DNA from: Bacteroidota bacterium
GTDB taxonomy: Bacteria; Bacteroidota; Bacteroidia; Cytophagales; Cyclobacteriaceae
NCBI GenBank assembly: GCA_947470895.1
Contig: CANIVF010000022.1
Coordinates: 1 to 58,934, forward strand
Length of the DNA: 58,934 nt
Direction of reading: 5' to 3'
The position numbers and the translations under genes were made by a program. Numbering within the stretch: position 1 is the stretch's first letter; the number at the start of each line of letters is the position of its first letter. This document shows, one piece after another, positions 45,629-55,240 of the stretch. The notes beneath the pieces are model-generated. The model had not been told where the DNA came from and made no database searches. It saw only the letters and a program-made list of their open reading frames with translations.

Positions 45629-46606
45629 ATGGATGTGCCTATTTTTCAAAACCGTGTCGACCTCACTGCGCTGAGTGAACAGGTAAAAAAAATCAAAGAG
45701 GAAATCGGCAAGGTTATCGTGGGTCAGGAAACGATGGTGGAGTTGTTAATCACTGCGATCCTGGCCGATGGTCACGTATTGATCGAAGGAGTGCCAGGGG
45801 TAGCCAAGACGCTTACCGCTAAACTCATATCAAAAATAATTTCAGCCGACTTTTCAAGAATTCAGTTCACTCCCGATCTGATGCCCTCAGATGTATTGGG
45901 CACGTCAGTCTTCAATCTCAAAACTTCCGAGTTTGATTTCAGGCCCGGTCCGATATTTTCCAACATCATTCTGATTGATGAAATCAACCGCGCTCCAGCA
46001 AAAACACAAGCTGCACTTTTTGAAGTGATGGAAGAGCGTCAGGTAACGGTCGATGGCAAAACTCACAAAATGAAAACGCCCTACATTGTGCTGGCTACCC
46101 AGAATCCAATCGAACATGAAGGCACCTATCGATTGCCTGAAGCGCAGCTCGATCGCTTTCTTTTTAAGGTGATGGCGAGCTATCCATCGCTCGATGAAGA
46201 AATTGATATTATCAATCGACATCATCACCGCAAGGGGCTTCAAGCAGTTGCGGAGGTAACTGCAATTCTCAGTGCACATCAAATTATCCAATTCAGACAA
46301 TTTGTTCAAAATGTACATCTTGAAGATAATCTGATCAAATACATTGCACAGATTATTCAAGAGACAAGAAATAATTCCATGTTGTTTCTCGGAGCATCAC
46401 CGCGTGCTTCCATTGCCATCTTAAATAGCGCTAAAGCCTACGCCATGATCAGCGGGCGGGACTTCGTAAATCCTGAAGACATTAAGTTTGTGGCCTTGCC
46501 TGTTTTGCGCCATCGCATTATTCTAAGTCCGGAAAAAGAAATGGAGGGCGTAACCGCTGATGAAGTCGTGAAGCAGATTGTCGATAAAGTAGAAGTGCCG
46601 CGCTGA
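45629..46606 (+). CDS. MoxR family AAA+ ATPase
   Basis: 325 residues. Walker A-like IEGVPGVAKTLTAKLI (about 53-68, with Val-Ala-Lys as in MoxR), Walker B ILIDEINRAPAKTQAALFEVMEE, sensor LATQNPIEHEGTYRLPEAQLDRFLF and the C-terminal ASPRASIAILNSAKAYA helix. MoxR ATPases act as chaperones that help insert cofactors or switch partner vWA/DUF58 proteins. It overlaps the DUF58 start by one base. Confidence 0.95.
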   Translation: MDVPIFQNRVDLTALSEQVKKIKEEIGKVIVGQETMVELLITAILADGHVLIEGVPGVAKTLTAKLISKIISADFSRIQFTPDLMPSDVLGTSVFNLKTSEFDFRPGPIFSNIILIDEINRAPAKTQAALFEVMEERQVTVDGKTHKMKTPYIVLATQNPIEHEGTYRLPEAQLDRFLFKVMASYPSLDEEIDIINRHHHRKGLQAVAEVTAILSAHQIIQFRQFVQNVHLEDNLIKYIAQIIQETRNNSMLFLGASPRASIAILNSAKAYAMISGRDFVNPEDIKFVALPVLRHRIILSPEKEMEGVTADEVVKQIVDKVEVPR

Positions 46607-47937
46607 TGAAAATTGTGCGCGACTTATTTTTGAATAATTGCCTATTTGCACTGGCAGGAGTTATTGTGGCCACCTTTATCATCACATTTGTATTGGGGGG
46701 TGGTTATTTTATTCCTAAAACTCTGTTTTTCATCTTCCTAAGCACACAGGTTACCGATTTGATTTTGCTGTTTCGCGTAAAGCGTGGACTATCCGGCAAG
46801 CGTATTTTAGCGGATAAACTCTCAAACGGAGATAACAATGAGATTTCTATTTATCTCGAAAACTTCTACATCTTCGAAACTGAGTTACGCGTTTTTGATG
46901 AAATCCCTCATCAGTTTCAACGTAGGGATTTAGAATTTAAATTTGAATTAAAAGGAGGAGAAAGTAAAGTCATTAAGTATCATTTGCGTCCGGTGAAGCG
47001 TGGGGAGTATTCCTTTGGTGCTGTCAATGTTTTGCTCAGTTCACCACTAAAACTCTTTTCAAGGCGATTCCGATTCTCTGCCGATAAACTCGTTCCCGTG
47101 TATCCTTCGTATATTCAAATGCGCAAGTATGAATTGATGGCCATCAGCCATCGCCTCACCGATACTGGCATAAAGAAAATCAGACGTATTGGACAAAATC
47201 AAGAGTTTGAATTAATTAAAGAATATGTAGCCGGAGATGATTTCCGTACAGTAAACTGGAAAGCCACTGCACGCAAATCGCGATTAATGATAAATCAATT
47301 TCAGGATGAACGATCGCAGCAAGTATATTCATTAATTGATAAAGGTCGCGTGATGCAGTTGCCATTTAATGGGATGAGCTTGCTTGATTATGCCATCAAT
47401 GCAACATTGGTGATATCCAACATTGCCATTAAAAAATCAGATAAAGCAGGTGTGATTACTTTTCAGGATCGGATTGGAAGTATGCTGCCTGCGGCAAGAT
47501 TGAATAATCAAATGGCGACCATTCAGGAAGTTTTATACAATCAAAAGACGGCATTTCTGGAAACTGATTTTTCTGTTCTTTATTCAAGAATACGAAGGTC
47601 CATTTCACAACGAAGTCTGCTCTTGCTATTCACCAACTTCGAAAGCATCCATGGCTTGCACCGTCAGTTGCCCTATCTGATTAACCTTGCACGAACCCAT
47701 TTATTGGTTGTGATTTTTTTTGAAAACACCGAGTTAACGGAAATGATTGATCAGCCAGCTGAAAATCTAAAAGGAATCTATTATAAAGCCATCGCAGAAC
47801 GCTTTAGCTACGAGAAGAAGCTCATCGCCAAAGAACTCCAAAAGCATGGAATTCAATCCATTCTTACACCACCCGATAAACTAACCATCAATACAATCAA
47901 TAAATACCTGGAGTTGAAAGCCAGAAACCTGATTTAG
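46606..47937 (+). CDS. DUF58 domain protein
   Basis: 443 residues. Two close transmembrane helices (about 13-60) are followed by a beta-domain and the DUF58 region with IRRIGQNQEFELIKEYVAGDDFRTVNWKATARK (about 187-219), SLIDKGRVM and a vWA-like fold after it. It is the usual partner of the upstream MoxR ATPase. It ends the cluster; about 90 bases follow before the large metallopeptidase gene. The cluster's job in envelope stress or assembly is inferred from other bacteria. Confidence 0.93.
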   Translation: MKIVRDLFLNNCLFALAGVIVATFIITFVLGGGYFIPKTLFFIFLSTQVTDLILLFRVKRGLSGKRILADKLSNGDNNEISIYLENFYIFETELRVFDEIPHQFQRRDLEFKFELKGGESKVIKYHLRPVKRGEYSFGAVNVLLSSPLKLFSRRFRFSADKLVPVYPSYIQMRKYELMAISHRLTDTGIKKIRRIGQNQEFELIKEYVAGDDFRTVNWKATARKSRLMINQFQDERSQQVYSLIDKGRVMQLPFNGMSLLDYAINATLVISNIAIKKSDKAGVITFQDRIGSMLPAARLNNQMATIQEVLYNQKTAFLETDFSVLYSRIRRSISQRSLLLLFTNFESIHGLHRQLPYLINLARTHLLVVIFFENTELTEMIDQPAENLKGIYYKAIAERFSYEKKLIAKELQKHGIQSILTPPDKLTINTINKYLELKARNLI

Positions 47938-48029
47938 TCGCGGCTTTTTGGGGTTTTCTTTTTGTGCTTTAAAAGCTATCGGAAAAAATTCTATTTCTTG
48001 CTATTTTTAAGATTCTAAACTCCGAATTT

Positions 48030-51000
48030 ATGCGCAAGCTACTTGTGATGTTGGCCTTTGGTTTTATACTGCCACTTTCTTTAAAAGCGCAGTGGAGAGA
48101 ACCGGTTCCAGCTGTGAAATCATTGATTTCAAAACATGATATTATTTGCTATGGCAAACAGGAGGATCAGAATAGTGTGGTGCCCGCCCCACTTTCCTAT
48201 CGACAATGGAAACAGAATAAGAATTCCAGAACCAAAACAGCAACGTTTGATGTTACCTACGATGGATTTTCTGAAGAAGCAAAAATTGCATTTCAGGAAG
48301 CTGTAGATATTTGGTCAACGTTAATTGAATCAGATATTCCTATCAGGATATCGGCTAACTGGCGAATTATTGAAGATGCGTCAGGGTCTTTAAATACTAT
48401 TTTAGGAGGTGCAAATCCGGGAACCTACTATCGAAATTTTGATGGGGCGCAACAAATGCAAACATGGTATCCCGTAGCCCTTGCTGAAAAAATGGCAAAA
48501 AAAGAACTAAATGCACCTGAAGAGATTGATATTTTTGCGCAATTCAATAGCGCATATCCTAAATGGTATTTGGGTACAGATGGTGTCCCTCAACCCGGAA
48601 GAACTGACTTTGTTTCTGTCGTTCTTCACGAGATTGGTCACGGATTGGGTATAACAAAAGGTTATGATGTAAATGGCAGCAATGGTGAGGTCTCTAGTTT
48701 TTTTTCTCCATTTCACGTTGTTTACGACCATTTTATAGAAAACATATTGGATGCAAATCTGGTGAGAAGTTTCATTCCACCCTCCTCCGAACTAAAGACT
48801 GAATTAACAAGTAATGGATTATTTTTTCGTACTCCACAATTAGCAAAAGTGTCTGTCAATAACGATAGCAGAGCAATACTCTTCGCTCCTGCTCAATATC
48901 AATCTGGTTCTAGTATAGCTCACCTCGATGAAGGGATTTATGATGGTACCATAAACGCATTAATGACACCACAGATCGGAACCGCTGAAGTTCTCCATGA
49001 CCCGGGACCTATCGTAATGAAAATGTTAGCCGATATGGGTTGGGTACACATGCAACTAAAGCATGCTCCTTTAAAAAACGTTGAGGATGTAATTAATCCC
49101 AAAGAGGTAAAAGTAGTTATATCTTCTGACAACATGAATGGCTATGACTATAATCCGAATGAGGTAAAACTGAATTATTCGACAGATGGGCTAACGTTCA
49201 CCAGTATTCCGATGACGGCCAATGCAAATGAATTCTCTGCGACTATTCCCTCTGTTGGAACAGCGGCTACGTATGGATATTACGTATCGGTCAAAGATAA
49301 TCTCAATAGAACTATTTACAAGCCTGGCGTATATGCAGAAGATGGAAAAGCTCCGGTAAATTTCTATTTTACGTTTGAGGCCGGACCCGACTCAAAGTCA
49401 CCATCTATAAATCACACACCAAAACCCTTCATTCTTGACACTGATACCGAACTTTTCATCGAAGCAATCATTTCAGATAACATCGGCATATTTTCAGTCT
49501 CTTTAGAATATCAAATAAATGGAGTAGATCAAACACCAATTTATCTTGGATTAAAACCAGATACAGATTCTAGTTATACCGTAAGTGTTCCTTTGCCTGA
49601 TTTACAAAACGGTGATAAAATAAAATATAGGATTAGAGCTACTGATAATTCAATCGCCCAGAATGAAGCGGCTAAACCATCTGCTTTGGGATTTTATCAG
49701 ATAAATATAGTTGGGTTGGCACCCACACAGGATTCATACAGCAATACTTTCAACACGCTTACAGAAGATTTTTTTGGCGATGATGTTTTTAGTATAGCTA
49801 CTCCTTCTGGCTTTGCGAATGGTGCCGTTCATACTTCGCACCCTTACCCCAATGGAACCGGAATAGATTTTACGAGTAGTTATGTATATCAACTAAAAGT
49901 TCCTATTCGATTAAAATCAAATAATGCAACCTTGAAGTTTGATGAAATCGTGTTGGTGGAGCCTGGTGCTACTGGATCTCAATATGGTGACTCAGACTTC
50001 TTTGATTATGTCGTTGTTGAAGGATCGAAAGATGGGGGTGTTAATTGGAAAATCTTGGTTGATGGTTATGACTCGCGGGATAACGCAGCTTGGCTTACAA
50101 AATTCAACAGCAGCAATGACGGTGCCACCCAACCGAACTCCACTGGAGCCGGTGATCCTTCTCTGTTTAAACAAAAAGTTATTGACATGATCGGCAATGG
50201 TAATTTTTTGCCTGAGGATGAAATTGTAATTCGTTTCAGACTCTTAGCCGATCAACTCGTTCACGGATGGGGTTGGGCAATTGATAACATGAAAATTCAG
50301 ATCGATGATACTCCTCCTACAATTCTTCACAATCATTTAGATTTTTTTAATCTTTCAACACCAACACTAGTAATCACAACCAAAGTTTCAGATAATTCAG
50401 GAATAAGCAATCTTTATGTTGATTATAAAATCAAGACTGGTTCGGTAATTACCGAAGAGTTACCCGTAAGTGCGAACATCGATCAGTATACACTTAATCT
50501 GACTATTGATGGCTTGGTTTCTGGTGAATTAGTGGAATACCGAATCCGATGTAAAGACTCTGCAGGTAACGAAGGAATTCTTCCTTCGGATGGATACTTT
50601 AGCGCACCGGCCATAACTATTGGAGCACCAGCTACTCAGTATAATTCGGATTTCAATTCTACTAACACAGACTTCGTAGGTAATTTTTTCTCCATCACAC
50701 AACCAACGGGTTTTGCTAATGTCGCTATCCATAGCACACACCCTTATCCAAATGGATTTGGATTAACTAACAATACCTCCACCTATCAATACATACTTAA
50801 AAAGCCCATAACAATTAGTTCAACTAATCCATACATGATCTTTGACGAGATTGGCTTAGTTGAATATTTTGGAAGCAATGTGAAAGATTTGATTGTGGTT
50901 GAAGGATCAAAGGATAATGGAACAACCTGGCAAACATTTTTAGATCCATACTCTGCATTAAGCGACAACAATTGGAGAAGTGCCTTCGACAACAAATCTA

Positions 51001-51449
51001 ACGGCACTTCACCACTGTTTAAATCACGATTAATTAACCTAACCTCATCAGGAAAGTTCGTAGCGGGAGATAATGTATTAATTCGATTCAGACTTACAGC
51101 TGACGCTGCCACTAATGGATGGGGCTGGTCCATTGATAACCTGAGTATTCAAGGGCCAATTACGGGAATTGAAAGGCAAAAAGAATCAATACTTTCGATG
51201 TACCCTAATCCGGTGACAAATGGGGTTCTTACTGTAGAATTAGGGAGAAATGAATCAGGCTCATCAGCTGCTATTCAGATTGTTAATGCTCAAGGTCAAA
51301 CCATGATTACGGATCAGGCAGCACTTGTTCAAGACATCAATAAAAAGGAATATACTGTGAGCAACTGGTCGGAAGGAATGTACTTCTTACTTGTAGACTT
51401 TGGTGATGGAAATAAGCTGACCAAGAAATTTATCAAATCGAGTAGATAA
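48030..51449 (+). CDS. Large type IX-secreted metallopeptidase-like protein
   Basis: 1139 residues with a signal peptide (1-20, SLKA|QW). The N-terminal ~330 residues form a metzincin-like domain with LHEIGHGLGITKG (His200, Glu201, His204). Position 210, where the third zinc His normally stands, is Lys, so the third ligand must be elsewhere or activity may be lost. Two Ig-like/jelly-roll pairs follow: segments around 570-760 and 870-1045 are clear duplicates (SGFANGAVHTSHPYPNG and TGFANVAIHSTHPYPNG). The last ~85 residues (SMYPNPVTNGVLTVEL onward) form a type A type IX sorting domain. It should be exported to the cell surface or medium. It stands alone after the DUF58 gene. Confidence 0.88.
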   Translation: MRKLLVMLAFGFILPLSLKAQWREPVPAVKSLISKHDIICYGKQEDQNSVVPAPLSYRQWKQNKNSRTKTATFDVTYDGFSEEAKIAFQEAVDIWSTLIESDIPIRISANWRIIEDASGSLNTILGGANPGTYYRNFDGAQQMQTWYPVALAEKMAKKELNAPEEIDIFAQFNSAYPKWYLGTDGVPQPGRTDFVSVVLHEIGHGLGITKGYDVNGSNGEVSSFFSPFHVVYDHFIENILDANLVRSFIPPSSELKTELTSNGLFFRTPQLAKVSVNNDSRAILFAPAQYQSGSSIAHLDEGIYDGTINALMTPQIGTAEVLHDPGPIVMKMLADMGWVHMQLKHAPLKNVEDVINPKEVKVVISSDNMNGYDYNPNEVKLNYSTDGLTFTSIPMTANANEFSATIPSVGTAATYGYYVSVKDNLNRTIYKPGVYAEDGKAPVNFYFTFEAGPDSKSPSINHTPKPFILDTDTELFIEAIISDNIGIFSVSLEYQINGVDQTPIYLGLKPDTDSSYTVSVPLPDLQNGDKIKYRIRATDNSIAQNEAAKPSALGFYQINIVGLAPTQDSYSNTFNTLTEDFFGDDVFSIATPSGFANGAVHTSHPYPNGTGIDFTSSYVYQLKVPIRLKSNNATLKFDEIVLVEPGATGSQYGDSDFFDYVVVEGSKDGGVNWKILVDGYDSRDNAAWLTKFNSSNDGATQPNSTGAGDPSLFKQKVIDMIGNGNFLPEDEIVIRFRLLADQLVHGWGWAIDNMKIQIDDTPPTILHNHLDFFNLSTPTLVITTKVSDNSGISNLYVDYKIKTGSVITEELPVSANIDQYTLNLTIDGLVSGELVEYRIRCKDSAGNEGILPSDGYFSAPAITIGAPATQYNSDFNSTNTDFVGNFFSITQPTGFANVAIHSTHPYPNGFGLTNNTSTYQYILKKPITISSTNPYMIFDEIGLVEYFGSNVKDLIVVEGSKDNGTTWQTFLDPYSALSDNNWRSAFDNKSNGTSPLFKSRLINLTSSGKFVAGDNVLIRFRLTADAATNGWGWSIDNLSIQGPITGIERQKESILSMYPNPVTNGVLTVELGRNESGSSAAIQIVNAQGQTMITDQAALVQDINKKEYTVSNWSEGMYFLLVDFGDGNKLTKKFIKSSR

Positions 51450-51453
51450 AAAA

Positions 51454-51488
51454 ATCCAGAGAACGCTTATCGCAAGAGTTCTCTGGAT
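51454..51488 (-). terminator. Terminator overlapping the end of the acyl-CoA dehydrogenase gene
   Basis: ATCCAGAGAAC and GTTCTCTGGAT pair as an 11-bp stem. On the minus strand it is followed by a T7 tract. Its 5' arm and loop contain the last codons and stop of the acyl-CoA dehydrogenase. It also faces the plus-strand metallopeptidase stop (51449). Confidence 0.85.
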
Positions 51489-52603
51489 ATAACCATCTTC
51501 TGAATCTCGGTTGTGCCTTCATAAATTTGAGTGATCTTGGCATCGCGCATCAATCGCTCAACATGAAATTCTTTAACATAGCCATAGCCGCCATGAATCT
51601 GCACGGCCTCAGAAGTAACTTCTTGTGCTATTTGCGATGCAAATAATTTTGCCATTGCTGCTGCTTTCACAAAGTCTTTTTTTCCATCCTTTAGCAATGC
51701 TGCCTGCCAAATGAGCAGCCGAGCAGCATCTATTTTAGTAGCCATATCAGCCAGTTTGAACTGAATGACTTGGTGCTCAGCTAAATGTTTTCCAAATGCT
51801 TTTCTCTCCTTCGAATATTTTAACGATAACTCATAAGCGCCCGATGCAATTCCTAAAGCCTGAGCAGCTATACCGATACGCCCACCGTTCAGTGTGGACA
51901 TGGCGAAAGTGAATCCGAAACCGTCATCACCTATTCTATTTTTCTTCGGCACCTTCACATCGGTAAACATCAACGAATGTGTATCGGATCCTCGTATACC
52001 CATTTTATCTTCCTTCTTACCAACTACAAATCCTTCCATACCTCGTTCTACAATCAGTGCATTAATTCCCTTATGGCGTTTCGCGGAATCTGTTTGCGCG
52101 ATAACGATATAGGTACTCGCGGTATTTCCATTCGTAATCCAGTTCTTGGTACCGTTCAATAAATAGTAATCACCTTTATCCTCTGCCGTAGTTCGCTGAC
52201 TCGTTGCGTCAGAGCCCGCCTCGGGTTCCGACAAACAGAATGCCCCAATGCCATGTGTGGCAAGGGGTTTCAAATACTTTTCTTTTTGTTCTTCATTTCC
52301 AAATCGTTCAAGGCCCCAGCATACTAATGAATTGTTAACCGACATACAGACTGATGCTGAAGCATCTACCTTAGATATCTCCTCCATGGCAAGCACATAA
52401 GAGATGGTATCCATTCCTCCGCCATCGTATTTTGGATCAACCATCATTCCAAGGAATCCGAGTTCACCCATCTTCTTAACTTGTTCAACCGGAAATTTCT
52501 GATGGGTATCCCTTTCGATTACACCCGGTAATAATTCTGTCTGCGCAAAATCTCTTGCGGCTTCCTGCACCGCTAACTGTTCTTCGTTTAATTCAAAATT
52601 CAT
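51467..52603 (-). CDS. Acyl-CoA dehydrogenase
   Basis: 378 residues of standard length. FAD and substrate motifs are GIGAFCLSEPEAGSDATSQRT (about 122-142), WITNGNTASTYIV and the C-terminal IQIHGGYGYVKEFHVERLMRDAKITQIYEGTTEIQ type segment with the catalytic Glu in YEGTTE. It forms a trans-2-enoyl-CoA in fatty acid or branched amino acid breakdown; short-chain specificity is likely but not certain. Single gene. Confidence 0.95.
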   Translation of the reverse strand: MNFELNEEQLAVQEAARDFAQTELLPGVIERDTHQKFPVEQVKKMGELGFLGMMVDPKYDGGGMDTISYVLAMEEISKVDASASVCMSVNNSLVCWGLERFGNEEQKEKYLKPLATHGIGAFCLSEPEAGSDATSQRTTAEDKGDYYLLNGTKNWITNGNTASTYIVIAQTDSAKRHKGINALIVERGMEGFVVGKKEDKMGIRGSDTHSLMFTDVKVPKKNRIGDDGFGFTFAMSTLNGGRIGIAAQALGIASGAYELSLKYSKERKAFGKHLAEHQVIQFKLADMATKIDAARLLIWQAALLKDGKKDFVKAAAMAKLFASQIAQEVTSEAVQIHGGYGYVKEFHVERLMRDAKITQIYEGTTEIQKMVISRELLR

Positions 52604-52630
52604 AACTGTAAAAGTTATTTACAATATAAC

Positions 52631-52662
52631 AAAAAAAGAGGCCTGAAGTTGCCTTCAGGCCT
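52631..52662 (-). terminator. Terminator of the panC to YugP operon
   Basis: AGGCCTGAAG and CTTCAGGCCT form a perfect 10-bp stem with loop TTGC/GCAA. On the minus strand a short C then T7 tract follows. It lies about 40 bases after the YugP stop. Confidence 0.9.
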
Positions 52663-52700
52663 GCAAAGTAAATTTCTCTACTTGACAATAATATCTTGAA

Positions 52701-53399
52701 TTAGTCTCTGTCAACGCCCAAGTACATCATCACATAATAGATAAGTGTTGTAATGGCACCAATAGCAGCAACTACGTAAGTCATAGCCGCCCATTTCAAA
52801 GCATCCTTTGCCATATCATGCTCTTGACGGGTTACAATTCCTCTTGACTCAACCCAGGCAAGCGCGCGTCTGCTAGCGTCAAATTCGACAGGGAGAGTGA
52901 TCACGGCAAACAATGCAAATACGCCATAACATACAATCATAATTAAGATTGCTGTGCCCCATGGCAAAATACTTTGGGCAAAAAATCCACCGAATACCAT
53001 CGCCATAAAAATAAAATTCAATACGCTTGCGCTGATATTTTGAATCGGAACCATAGCTGAACGAAGTTGAAGCATGCTATAAGCTGTCGCATGTTGCACA
53101 GCATGCCCACACTCGTGAGATGCTACCGCTGTTGCAGCAGCATTGCGACCATGATATACGTCATGACTTAAATTCACGGTTTTATTGGCAGGATTATAAT
53201 GATCTGTCAATTGGCCTTCCACACAAACCACCTGCACATCTCTGATTCCATTGTCCGCTAGCATAAGCCTGGCTATTTCTGCACCTGTTAAATCCTTGGC
53301 TAAATGAGTTTGTGAATACTCTTTGAATTTGCTTTTCATTCTTGCACTTACTAACCATCCGATTAGGATAAAGAATAAACCTATAAATAAAGCACCCAT
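52701..53399 (-). CDS. Putative membrane zinc metallopeptidase (YugP family)
   Basis: 232 residues. An N-terminal helix, then ASHECGHAVQHATAYSML (HExxH-like HECGH, about 93-110), then three transmembrane helices. The family marks are DNGIRDVQVVCVEGQLTDHYNPANKTVNLS and the ASRRALAWVES turn. Inner-membrane protein of unknown substrate. It is 13 bases from the rfaE2-like gene and ends the operon. Confidence 0.88.
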   Translation of the reverse strand: MGALFIGLFFILIGWLVSARMKSKFKEYSQTHLAKDLTGAEIARLMLADNGIRDVQVVCVEGQLTDHYNPANKTVNLSHDVYHGRNAAATAVASHECGHAVQHATAYSMLQLRSAMVPIQNISASVLNFIFMAMVFGGFFAQSILPWGTAILIMIVCYGVFALFAVITLPVEFDASRRALAWVESRGIVTRQEHDMAKDALKWAAMTYVVAAIGAITTLIYYVMMYLGVDRD

Positions 53400-53412
53400 A
53401 GTTATTTTGTTT

Positions 53413-53907
53413 TTAAGTTCTTTTTATCTTTTGAACAATGCGGGAAGTAGAATATCCTGGAACAAATTCGATAGTTTTTACTACCCCGCCATACTTTTTT
53501 ACAACATCTGCGCCAACAATATTATCTGCCAAATAGTCACTTCCCTTAACCAAAATATTGGGCAAAAGTTCCGTAATCAAATTTAACGGTGTGTCTTCAT
53601 TAAAGAAAACTACCAGGTCAATAAACTGCATAGCAGCCAATACCCGAGCTCTAGAATTTTGATCCTGAAGCGGTCTTTCAGGGCCTTTGAACCGGCTTAC
53701 GGAGTCATCCGAATTTAAACCGATCACCAGTTTATCACCCAGCATTCTGGCTTTTTCCAGATAATCGACATGGCCAAGATGAATAAGGTCAAAGCAACCA
53801 TTGGTGAATACCACCCGCTTACCGGCAAGCTGCCAATCTATTACTTTGGCTTTGGCTTGCTCAAGTGCTACTAATTTTCGTGCGCTCTCTTCCATCGTAT
53901 TATCCAA
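53413..53907 (-). CDS. rfaE2: D-glycero-beta-D-manno-heptose 1-phosphate adenylyltransferase
   Basis: 164 residues, the stand-alone cytidylyltransferase-type domain: VFTNGCFDLIHLGHVDYLEKAR (about 33-54, HxGH signature), GLNSDDSVSRFKGPERPLQ and a later ERPLQDQNSRARVLAAM. It adds AMP to heptose-1-P for ADP-heptose in LPS core. The kinase half (RfaE1) is not nearby. A start at the fifth codon (Met at 53895) would reduce the 37-base overlap with the upstream flippase gene; either start keeps the domain complete. Confidence 0.93.
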   Translation of the reverse strand: MDNTMEESARKLVALEQAKAKVIDWQLAGKRVVFTNGCFDLIHLGHVDYLEKARMLGDKLVIGLNSDDSVSRFKGPERPLQDQNSRARVLAAMQFIDLVVFFNEDTPLNLITELLPNILVKGSDYLADNIVGADVVKKYGGVVKTIEFVPGYSTSRIVQKIKRT

Positions 53908-54872
53908 TAACTGATGATTAAAGATAGTACTCCTCCCAAAATCGTAATCAAAGTTTGCCAGCCATGAAATATAAAAACAAAAGCTATCGCATCGGCCTGC
54001 TGCAAATTATATAATGCTACAAGCCCCATAGGCACCAGCGTATGGTAGGAGCCCGCACCGCCCGGCAGCGGAACTGCCATAGCAATTGAACCAATGGCAA
54101 ACAATGTTAACACCGCACTTACACCAAGTTCTTGTGTTTCCGTAAAGGCTTTAAGAACCAGATAACTCATAAAGAAGTAAAGCGCCCAGATAGCAATCGA
54201 ATAAAAAATAAAAAGTCCCTTATTCTTCAGTTGAAACACAGCAAGAAGGCCTTCTTTAAATCCGCTCAGTACTTTTCTAAATTTTTCGTTTTTCCGAAGT
54301 AGAAATATCATCAATACAAAACCGGCAAGGCCAACCGGAATCAAAATTGCCCATGGAGAAATGGATGATCCTGAACGGGAAGGCAATTCAAGTGAATCAA
54401 TGAATGCTTTTAGCTTTACCCACTCCACAAAAAATGACATGGCTATTAATGTTATCAGGCAGATCACATCTATAATACGCTCTACTACCACTGTTCCGAA
54501 AGAAACTTCTACTGGAGTCTTTTCCAGTTTGTACAAATTGTAACACCTTGATAATTCTCCACCACGGGGCACGGCAAGATTCACTAGATAACCAATCATC
54601 AAAGAAAGAAAACTTCCGCTGAGGGATATCTGATTACCTGTTGGCTTCAACAGCATTCTCCAGCGCTCGGCCCTAAGAACATGGCTGATCATAACGGTGA
54701 CAGCCATGAGCAAAAGATAAACTTTATTTGATTTTTTCCAGGCCTTCCAGAGAAAGTCTGTTTTGTTTTCGCCATCAGCCACTTGAAGTCCTCGTAAGGA
54801 AAGCCACAATAATCCAACAGTAAGCACTATGAGTAACAGATATTGCAAGACTGATTTTAACCTACTATTCAA
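53871..54872 (-). CDS. Lysylphosphatidylglycerol synthase TM-region family protein (UPF0104)
   Basis: 333 residues with about eight transmembrane helices. RAERWRMLLKP and SLMIGYLVNLAVPRGGELSRCYNL, then PLPGGAGSYHTLVPMGLVALY are standard family motifs. Members are flippase-like and the lipid moved is unknown here. It has no synthase domain. It overlaps the rfaE2 start and is 20 bases from panD, in one operon. Confidence 0.9.
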   Translation of the reverse strand: MNSRLKSVLQYLLLIVLTVGLLWLSLRGLQVADGENKTDFLWKAWKKSNKVYLLLMAVTVMISHVLRAERWRMLLKPTGNQISLSGSFLSLMIGYLVNLAVPRGGELSRCYNLYKLEKTPVEVSFGTVVVERIIDVICLITLIAMSFFVEWVKLKAFIDSLELPSRSGSSISPWAILIPVGLAGFVLMIFLLRKNEKFRKVLSGFKEGLLAVFQLKNKGLFIFYSIAIWALYFFMSYLVLKAFTETQELGVSAVLTLFAIGSIAMAVPLPGGAGSYHTLVPMGLVALYNLQQADAIAFVFIFHGWQTLITILGGVLSLIISYWIIRWKRAHEN

Positions 54873-54892
54873 TGTTTAGGATTTTAAAAGAT

Positions 54893-55240
54893 TCAACTTA
54901 ACAGATTATCAGAATTCGGAAAAATAATCCGTGGTTTAAAATTCTTAGCCTCTTCAAATTCTAGGGAAGCATATGAAATAATAATGACCACGTCTCCTAC
55001 TTGCGCTTTCCTTGCAGCCGGACCGTTCAGGCAAATTGTTCCGGTGTTTCGTTCACCGCGAATGGCGTAGGTTTCTAATCGCTCACCATTGTTAATGTTT
55101 ACTACCTGCACCTTTTCACCTTCAATGATGTTGGCTGCTTCCAGCAACGCCTCATCAATGGTGATGCTTCCCACGTAGTGCAATTCGGCTTGTGTAATTT
55201 TTGCACGATGTATCTTAGACTTTAAAACCTCAATCCTCAT
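54893..55240 (-). CDS. panD: Aspartate 1-decarboxylase
   Basis: 115 residues. The self-cleavage site is HYVGSIT (Gly24-Ser25), which yields the pyruvoyl group. Other marks are [43 protein letters not shown]. It makes beta-alanine for pantothenate. It overlaps panC by four bases (ATGA). Confidence 0.96.
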   Translation of the reverse strand: MRIEVLKSKIHRAKITQAELHYVGSITIDEALLEAANIIEGEKVQVVNINNGERLETYAIRGERNTGTICLNGPAARKAQVGDVVIIISYASLEFEEAKNFKPRIIFPNSDNLLS

